Assembly: GCF_000379185.1 (NCBI RefSeq)
Contig: NZ_KB900704.1
Coordinates: 147,118-211,117 of the forward strand
Origin: Capnocytophaga cynodegmi DSM 19736
GTDB lineage: Bacteria; Bacteroidota; Bacteroidia; Flavobacteriales; Flavobacteriaceae
Direction: 5' to 3'
DNA: 64,000 nt
Shown: positions 58,896-64,000 of the stretch, in pieces
Layout: every line of letters begins with the position of its first letter
How positions within the stretch are numbered: the first letter of the stretch is position 1
The notes under the pieces: model-generated
Seen by the model: only the letters and a program-made list of their open reading frames with translations
The model's database searches: none
What the model was told of the DNA's origin: nothing
Made by a program: the position numbers and the translations under genes

Positions 58896-59645
58896 TTACG
58901 TATATCGTACGGGATTGGCACTCCCTTTTTTACTAAATCCTTTGGGGACTCGTTTTCTTAAATATAGATTTTGTACCTCTTTGGAAGCCCTTTCGCCAAC
59001 GAACCCAACTCTGTCAGGGACTTCGTGATCAAAATCAGGAAAGTTTTCTCTGGTAGCCTCTCTCCACTCCAAAGGCTTAAAAACACCTATAATAATACCA
59101 TTCTTCACAGCTAAAACATACTCTGATTTTCTAGCTCTTTTAATACTCAGTTTCCAAGAAAAACGAACTTTTTGGTAAATATCATCTACTTCATGGTTAT
59201 AATTATTAATAGTTATCAATATCATATTATGCTTAAAAACAGCCTCTTCAGCAGTGTATTTTTCTTCTATTTGTTCGGATGTCATCATTCCAAAATCATC
59301 ACTCTTATGACCTCTTACTAAATTGGTTAATTCACCATCTTCACCATAAGCATCAATCAAAGCACTTTCCACTTCAAAAGCTGTATTTTCGCTCATTCCG
59401 TGACGATGAATAATGTGCTTTACCTGAAATTTTGCTTTTTGAATTTCCCTAATTTTATCATATTTCAAACTAACAGCGTCATCCCCTTTTTCATTAAATG
59501 ATAAAGCTGTTTTTATGTGATTAAAAACGCGGTTTCCTTTACCTTTCCCCACATAGAATGTTTTGCTATTACGAGGGTCAATAAGCCGATAGACATAGTA
59601 ATTTAAGTTTTCCGCTACTTCTGGTTTAAATTCTGTTACATTCAC
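58896..59645 (-). CDS. GIY-YIG nuclease family protein (LEM-3-like)
   Basis: 249 residues. The GIY-YIG domain (about 14-110) shows YYVYRLIDPRN, TFYVGKGKGNRVFNH and the catalytic Glu region AFEVESALIDAYG, as in LEM-3/ankyrin-type nucleases. The C-terminal part (about 130-249) is a second domain (SWKLSIKRARKSEYVLAVKNGIIIGVF is its core, ending in GFVGERA) of unknown role, perhaps modified-base or ligand binding. It starts 22 bases after the unknown secreted-protein gene. Possible roles are DNA repair, restriction or an effector. Confidence 0.85.
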   Translation of the reverse strand: MNVTEFKPEVAENLNYYVYRLIDPRNSKTFYVGKGKGNRVFNHIKTALSFNEKGDDAVSLKYDKIREIQKAKFQVKHIIHRHGMSENTAFEVESALIDAYGEDGELTNLVRGHKSDDFGMMTSEQIEEKYTAEEAVFKHNMILITINNYNHEVDDIYQKVRFSWKLSIKRARKSEYVLAVKNGIIIGVFKPLEWREATRENFPDFDHEVPDRVGFVGERASKEVQNLYLRKRVPKGFSKKGSANPVRYT

Positions 59646-59667
59646 CTTTCAATTGTTTTCACGTTAA

Positions 59668-61311
59668 TTAAAAATGACTCAATCCATTTTGGATACCATA
59701 ATAGGTCTGTTGTTCCTTACGTGTTAAATGTTGAAGTACCTCAGATTCTGGGTCTTGATTTTTACGGATATCTTTAATGTTTTCAATTATTTCACGTATT
59801 TCTAAAAGTATTTTAGATATTTTCTCTTTATCAGGGGAAGTTACTGCATTAGAGTAAAATCTTCCATTTTTTGTGTATTTTTTTTGTATTGACTCTAAAA
59901 TAGCTATTTTTATACTTGCTTTTGCTAGCAAAGAACGATAGTTTTGTAGAACTTTCTTTTCTTCAACATTTAGCTCTTTGGGTAATTCTTTCATTAGACG
60001 ACCAAAACCTTCCTTCTCATCTCCTGTTTTAGCTCTGTTGATAAAGGAATAAGCTTGTCCCCAAAGTCTGTACATTTGCCCAGTTTTCACACTCTTAACA
60101 ATGATATCTGAATCATAATTAGAAGAAGAATTTATAATTATTTCGAACTTTTCTGTAGGAGCTACAGAACTTAGCTTCATATAACTTCCCTTTTCATAGT
60201 CTACTTCATCTTCTATACTCTCTATAGGATACATTCCAATCATTCTTTTTCTGGATAATTCATCAGAAAATTGCCCATCACGCTTCATTGTTGCTAATTG
60301 CTCAATTTTTGTAATTGTTGATTTTACAAAAACTACATGCTTTTTTGATTTTTGTTCTCCCTCTATAAAATTCAAAAGTCTCCCCCCTTCTATGACATAA
60401 AATTTATCAGTTTCCTTTTCTTGTATTAATTGATAAACTTCTCTATCATTCAACCGTACTAGTGGATTCACATCATACTTGTATGTACTAATATCATTAG
60501 ATGAAAGTACTTCATACAATTTAGGTTTTACTTTGAAATGTTCTACAATTTTACAATAGTCATTTATAATAATGAAAGTACCATTTAGCTGGTTATACTT
60601 TAAAGGAACAGTATCTACCTGAATAACCTTTTCTCGTATTGTTGTTGGTGACAGTATAATCCCTTTCTCTGTCTTACTCATTGACTCCAATTCTGTCAAT
60701 TTTCTTTTATAGGTTTTAACCTGATAATTTTCAGATGGTGCCTTGAATTCTAGTTGGTCTACGTATCTTTTATAAAGTCCTAACAAACTTACACTCCCTC
60801 TCACTTTACCATTTTCATACAAGGGACTTAGAAGATGAGTAATCCAACCCCCTGTTTGTGGATTCATAGTTTTGAATTGAGAAGGAAAAGAATGTTTATC
60901 AGCTATTTCTTGAACTTTCTTCATATACTCCTCTTTTTTATTTCTTTTGTCTTTTGAACTCAAATTCAAGTACTCATCAATTATTAGTGAAATTTTTTTA
61001 ATTTCATCATATTTACCTTTTTTTTCCTCATAATGAACCATATATTCCTGATATTCTTTCTCATAAGGTTTTAGTTCTTCTAAACTTCTTTGATAAATTT
61101 TTGATGGAACTTTTCCCTCTATATACTTCGGATAATCCATTTCATTTATAGTTGCTGAGTAAATCTTATCAGGATATTTATGATGGTTTATTGCTATGTA
61201 TAGCATTTCAGGAGTTATTTTTATTTCTTGAAAAACATCTTCTTTTTCCTGTCCATTCAATACATTTAAAGAAAAAAAGAAGAAAATAATTATAAACGAT
61301 ATATTTTTCAT
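59668..61311 (-). CDS. Secreted protein of unknown function
   Basis: 547 residues with a signal peptide (MKNISFIIIFFFFSLNVLNGQ). The mature protein is rich in Lys, Glu, Tyr and Ser with several predicted coiled or helical stretches (about 80-135 and 440-530). A beta-rich middle contains VYQLIQEKETDKFYVIEGG. No metal, hydrolase or sorting motif is visible; it has no Por-type C-terminal signal that I can recognise. It may be cotranscribed with the GIY-YIG gene. Family not recognised. Confidence 0.75.
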   Translation of the reverse strand: MKNISFIIIFFFFSLNVLNGQEKEDVFQEIKITPEMLYIAINHHKYPDKIYSATINEMDYPKYIEGKVPSKIYQRSLEELKPYEKEYQEYMVHYEEKKGKYDEIKKISLIIDEYLNLSSKDKRNKKEEYMKKVQEIADKHSFPSQFKTMNPQTGGWITHLLSPLYENGKVRGSVSLLGLYKRYVDQLEFKAPSENYQVKTYKRKLTELESMSKTEKGIILSPTTIREKVIQVDTVPLKYNQLNGTFIIINDYCKIVEHFKVKPKLYEVLSSNDISTYKYDVNPLVRLNDREVYQLIQEKETDKFYVIEGGRLLNFIEGEQKSKKHVVFVKSTITKIEQLATMKRDGQFSDELSRKRMIGMYPIESIEDEVDYEKGSYMKLSSVAPTEKFEIIINSSSNYDSDIIVKSVKTGQMYRLWGQAYSFINRAKTGDEKEGFGRLMKELPKELNVEEKKVLQNYRSLLAKASIKIAILESIQKKYTKNGRFYSNAVTSPDKEKISKILLEIREIIENIKDIRKNQDPESEVLQHLTRKEQQTYYGIQNGLSHF

Positions 61312-61478
61312 TTGTTAAAAATTTAAAATCACCCCTACTCTATTACAGGCTTTTCGGATTACGCCTTTTTTCAATGAACAAATATTTAATGAACAATTAT
61401 ACAATGAATAAAGAACAATTTTTATAAATAAGTGTTATTCATCATATAATTTTTAATTATTTTTCTCTATTTCTTAGG

Positions 61479-61669
61479 GTTCAACACCCATTTTTAGCAG
61501 TTCAAAACCGCATTTAATCAGTTAAAAACCATATTTACCCCCTAAAAAAAACTATAAACAGTAGTTCAGAACTCCAATTTAGCAATCCAGAAGCTCTTTT
61601 TGTTACTACAAAACCCCAAATTACCAGTTCAGAACCGCATTTTATAGCTCCAGAAACCCTATTTTGGCA
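61479..61669. repeat. Nine degenerate tandem units of 21-22 bp
   Basis: Fills much of the gap 61312-61675, which has no gene. Unit starts are 61479, 61500, 61521, 61542, 61564, 61585, 61606, 61627 and 61648. Most begin AGTTCAGAACC or similar and carry CATTTT or ATTTA about 12 bases on. Seven units are exactly 21 bp and two are 22. The array ends 6 bases before the stop codon of the minus-strand gene at 61676. It is not a CRISPR: there are no spacers. It resembles the array at 14024-14215 in period and layout. Confidence 0.75.
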
Positions 61670-61675
61670 GTTATA

Positions 61676-62143
61676 TTACTTAGTTGTGCGTTTTCCAGAC
61701 CTAAAAAACTGACTTAAAGCCTCCCAAATGGATTTAATCCCTGGGATATTCTCTTTGCTTAAAAATCGAATATTTCGGTAAAAACTAAGCGAATTGAAAT
61801 AATTATCGTGGTCAAGCAACACTTTGGTATCCGAAAGCTGTTCGGCAAGGTTTTCAAGTCGCTGTAAACGAGTTTCAATCTGCGTACGAGCCAGAAAATC
61901 ACGGTCGTATTCTTCCTTATCTAAAAAACTCGGCACATATTGCGGGTACTGCTCCATCAACTCCTTACATTTGTTTACAAAAAGTTTGTTCTGTTCAGCG
62001 ATACTGCCATACTGCCTACGCTCATCGGGGGTTAGGTTCACCGTTTTGCCTTTCAGTACGGTTTCAATAGTTTGAAGAGCTGCATCAATCTTACCAAGTT
62101 CCTCATCAGTAAAAGATACCTGAATTAAATTTTCAAAAGCCAT
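61676..62143 (-). CDS. Conserved hypothetical protein
   Basis: 155 residues, no signal peptide, mostly helical (EELGKIDAALQTIETVLKG, RLQRLENLAEQLSDTKVLL). I recall similar proteins in Flavobacteriia (FT-EEL-KID at the start, SKEN-PG near the end) without assigned function. It has a long 5' leader with a microsatellite and a terminator-like hairpin (62180-62335), which implies unusual control. The 21-bp array follows its stop. Confidence 0.75.
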   Translation of the reverse strand: MAFENLIQVSFTDEELGKIDAALQTIETVLKGKTVNLTPDERRQYGSIAEQNKLFVNKCKELMEQYPQYVPSFLDKEEYDRDFLARTQIETRLQRLENLAEQLSDTKVLLDHDNYFNSLSFYRNIRFLSKENIPGIKSIWEALSQFFRSGKRTTK

Positions 62144-62183
62144 ATCTTGTAGATTTTACGTTGTTATAGTTCGAAGAAAATAA

Positions 62184-62223
62184 AAATCCGCTCAACAGAG
62201 ATTCCTCTCCATCAAGCGGATTT
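62184..62223 (-). terminator. Terminator-like hairpin in the leader of the 61676-62143 gene
   Basis: Arms AAATCCGCT (62184-62192) and AGCGGATTT (62215-62223) with a nested AGAG/CTCT stem. On the minus strand it is followed by TTTTTATTTTC, as in a rho-independent terminator, about 40 bases before the ATG. Confidence 0.65.
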
Positions 62224-62260
62224 ACACCTTTTATATATTATATTATTATTTAGCTGTTTA

Positions 62261-62330
62261 TGTGCTGTGCTGTGCTGTGCTGTGCTGTGCTGTGCTGTGC
62301 TGTGCTGTGCTGTGCTGTGCTGTGCTGTGC
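62261..62330. repeat. Pentanucleotide microsatellite, 14 copies of TGTGC
   Basis: Seventy bases of perfect TGTGC repeat (GCACA on the minus strand). Perfect arrays of this length are prone to slipped-strand changes. The array sits just downstream of a minus-strand promoter, so it should lie at the very 5' end of a transcript. Confidence 0.95.
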
Positions 62331-62341
62331 TAAGGCACGTA

Positions 62342-62373
62342 CAAATATACTGATTTTATGTGAATTACACAAA
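62342..62373 (-). promoter_or_regulatory. Promoter reading leftwards into the microsatellite
   Basis: Minus strand: TTTG (62373-62370), 20 bases, TATATTTG (62349-62342). Transcription would begin near 62335 and pass through the GCACA repeats at once. The rest of the gap 62374-62645 shows only A/T-rich sequence. Confidence 0.65.
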
Positions 62374-62645
62374 TTTTTCATAGTATTTTTATGCTTTCAA
62401 TTGAGTTAATATGCGGTGCAAATGTATAAAAATTAACATTAAAACCAAATACTTCAAGTAAATTTAACAAAAAAATCAAAGTGATTGGATATCACATTAT
62501 AGGCAAATCTTCCATTTTCATATCCTTTTCTTCTTTATTTAAAGAATATTGAAACACAGAAATAGGTTATCTTTTGAAAAACAGATATAAAATTGCAAAT
62601 AAAATAGCTTTAAAACAATATGTTTATTTTTATAACAAACCCTGT

Positions 62646-62676
62646 TTTGTAAAATAGATTATAAAAGTTACTTTTG
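62646..62676 (+). promoter_or_regulatory. Promoter of the Mur-like gene
   Basis: TTTG (62646-62649), 19 bases, TACTTTTG (62669-62676); the ATG is 32 bases on. Confidence 0.65.
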
Positions 62677-62707
62677 CCAATATTTTTATTCTTTATAATC
62701 ATCAAAA

Positions 62708-63505
62708 ATGCGAGTACATTTCATATTTAATGAAGATATTTTATTACAGAATTTAATGTCTGAACTTTCAAAAACAGATATAGTTACATCAAAAAATGAG
62801 GAAATAAACTCAAAAATTGACCTTGTTGTTGTAAGTACAGAACTACCAGAAATTCACCCAGATATATTAAAAGCCAATAGTTTAGGGTTAAAAACTATCT
62901 TTTATCCTGAGTTTATTCGTGAATATTTTAAAAATAAAACTCGAGTTGTCATAGCAGGAAATGAAGGCAAGAAAAACATTCTTAAAATGGTGTTGCACAC
63001 AATGAATTTCCACGATATTCCTATCAGCTTTTTTATTGAAAATAAGATAGATGAAAAGAATTTTCAAATTGTAGAAGATAGTGAATTTGCATTGATTGAA
63101 GGTAACGAAAATAGCATAACAAATGACAATCTTCAGGCAAAATTTCTCTCATATCAACCTACAGTTGCCTTAATTTCAGACATTTCTTTCGAAGAAAATT
63201 CTGAAAAATATAGCTCTTTTATTGATAGCATTACCAAAGGAGGAATTTTAATCTACAATAAGGAAGATTCTTCGTTAAAAAACATCGTTGAAACTTCTGA
63301 AAATCCAATTCGGAAGTTGGAATACAAAACACCTCATTATGAAACAGATGGAAAATCATTATTCTTAACAACTGATGAAGGGCAGCTCCTATTAGAAAAT
63401 ATTCAACCACAAGAAGTTATAAACATAGAAGGAGCAAAATGGATTTGCCAAAATATGGGCATAGACGAAGTAGATTTCTATGAAGCTATGGCTTCTTTCT
63501 ATTAA
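62708..63505 (+). CDS. Shrunken Mur-ligase-like protein (Mpl family relative) lacking the P-loop
   Basis: 265 residues, aligned by eye to Bacteroidota Mpl-type peptide ligases (about 450 residues). Matching stretches are the start MRVHFI, NKTRVVIAG, MVLHTMNFHDI, KFLSYQPTVALISDI, GGILIYNKEDS, NPIRKLEY and the end EGAKWICQNMGIDEVDFYEA. The ATP-binding loop GSHGKTT of the family reads GNEGKKN (84-90), losing the Thr. Stretches are deleted and the C-terminal domain is absent; the stop follows at SFY. It cannot be an active ligase. The open frame and intact promoter suggest a retained, perhaps regulatory, protein rather than a plain pseudogene. Confidence 0.7.
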   Translation: MRVHFIFNEDILLQNLMSELSKTDIVTSKNEEINSKIDLVVVSTELPEIHPDILKANSLGLKTIFYPEFIREYFKNKTRVVIAGNEGKKNILKMVLHTMNFHDIPISFFIENKIDEKNFQIVEDSEFALIEGNENSITNDNLQAKFLSYQPTVALISDISFEENSEKYSSFIDSITKGGILIYNKEDSSLKNIVETSENPIRKLEYKTPHYETDGKSLFLTTDEGQLLLENIQPQEVINIEGAKWICQNMGIDEVDFYEAMASFY

Positions 63506-63684
63506 CTTTCTTCCACAGTAAAACTTTAAAAAATCGTATCTTTTTCTATTTTCATCATTGGCATAACAATTGCAAGATATATATGTTTATTTGTAGTAAA
63601 ACACAAATAACAAACTGATGTACAGAAATTTATTTAAGTAGAACAATTTTCATTTGTCAGAATCATTCAAACAATCCTGACATA

Positions 63685-64000
63685 ATGACACGTATAAATA
63701 ATATAGAAATGATAATAGGAAATTTTGACAGCTTTTCGCCAGAATCCTTAGATAGTGATGCAGAATTCATTCCTTTAATGACACCTGAAGATGAGGAGGA
63801 AATACAGAATGAATCATTGCCTCAATCGTTGCCTATTTTGCCCTTGCGAAATATGGTTTTATTTCCTGGAGTTGTAATTCCAATTACAGCAGGGAGAGAT
63901 GCTTCTATCAGGTTAATTAATGAAGCTAATGAAGGCTCAAAAACTATTGGTGTGGTTGCTCAAATTAATGAAAATGTGGAGTTTCCAAAAGGTGAAGATA
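63685..64000 (+). CDS. lon: Lon protease, N-terminal part (continues past the window)
   Basis: About 105 residues of the LON substrate-binding domain are visible: an acidic lead (SPESLDSDAEFIPLM, TPEDEEEIQ), then LPILPLRNMVLFPGVVIPI and TIGVVAQINENVEFP. The PILPLRN-x-VLFPG-x-x-P motif marks Lon, the ATP-dependent protease for damaged and regulatory proteins. The start at ATG 63685 gives the acidic extension usual in Bacteroidota Lon. Confidence 0.95.
   Translation, partial: MTRINNIEMIIGNFDSFSPESLDSDAEFIPLMTPEDEEEIQNESLPQSLPILPLRNMVLFPGVVIPITAGRDASIRLINEANEGSKTIGVVAQINENVEFPKGED

Noticed and set aside
61479-61669. CRISPR array
   Set aside because: Units of 21-22 bp abut directly, are degenerate throughout and have no spacers; no cas genes nearby.
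62261-62330. Coding reading of the TGTGC array
   Set aside because: No open frame with a start and domain crosses it in a useful way; it is best explained as leader DNA.
1-64000. tRNA or rRNA genes
   Set aside because: Reading the intergenic gaps by eye, I found no cloverleaf-like stretch or rRNA sequence; a dedicated scan was not possible.

Overview
The window (about 35% GC by eye) comes from a gliding, low-GC member of the Flavobacteriaceae (Bacteroidota), most like Capnocytophaga. The evidence is TAnnTTTG-type promoters with TTTG about 19 bases upstream, GldA, a DnaE with an N-terminal DnaQ-like exonuclease, BshC, the ftsX-DUF3098-uppP block, a long SecA and clade II nosZ. The genus is an inference; no rRNA is present. 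I saw no tRNA, rRNA or CRISPR array.

Layout. 1-2890: remnant of an integrative/mobilizable element. It has a tyrosine recombinase running off the left edge, a structured non-coding stretch with a probable oriT, a frameshifted mobA and a relaxase gene cut after about 60 residues. 3115-7786 (+): ric (NO damage repair), a small membrane protein with a Cys motif, a copper-type lipoprotein and an OprC/NosA-like copper receptor. 7964-17924 (-): a cytochrome c'-like protein, a TonB receptor broken by one extra G in a G7 tract, and the nitrous-oxide-reductase operon (cytochrome c, nosZ, membrane protein, nosL, nosD, nosF, nosY). Together these give N2O respiration with copper supply and NO protection. 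18177-20293: a promoter over a 16-codon ORF, an LLM oxidoreductase and oxyR.

20553-26011 is the most interesting part. Two paralogous YD-repeat-like proteins, a DUF1643 protein and a WYL-domain regulator each have the same 19-bp dyad exactly 9 bases upstream of their TAnnTTTG box. A metallophosphoesterase gene lies between them without a site of its own. This looks like an undescribed, autoregulated WYL regulon.

26060-58821 is mostly core genome: dnaE, menC, pnp, rpsO, cls, a CPA1 antiporter, pepT, gldA, prc, ftsX, uppP, nadD, gmk, yicC, fahA, glyA, secA, bshC, pssA, an FKBP-type lipoprotein and an S4 protein. 58896-63505 is more accessory: a GIY-YIG protein, an unknown secreted protein, an array of 21-22 bp degenerate repeats, a conserved unknown protein whose predicted leader contains a (TGTGC)14 microsatellite, and a shrunken Mur-ligase relative. 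lon runs off the right edge.
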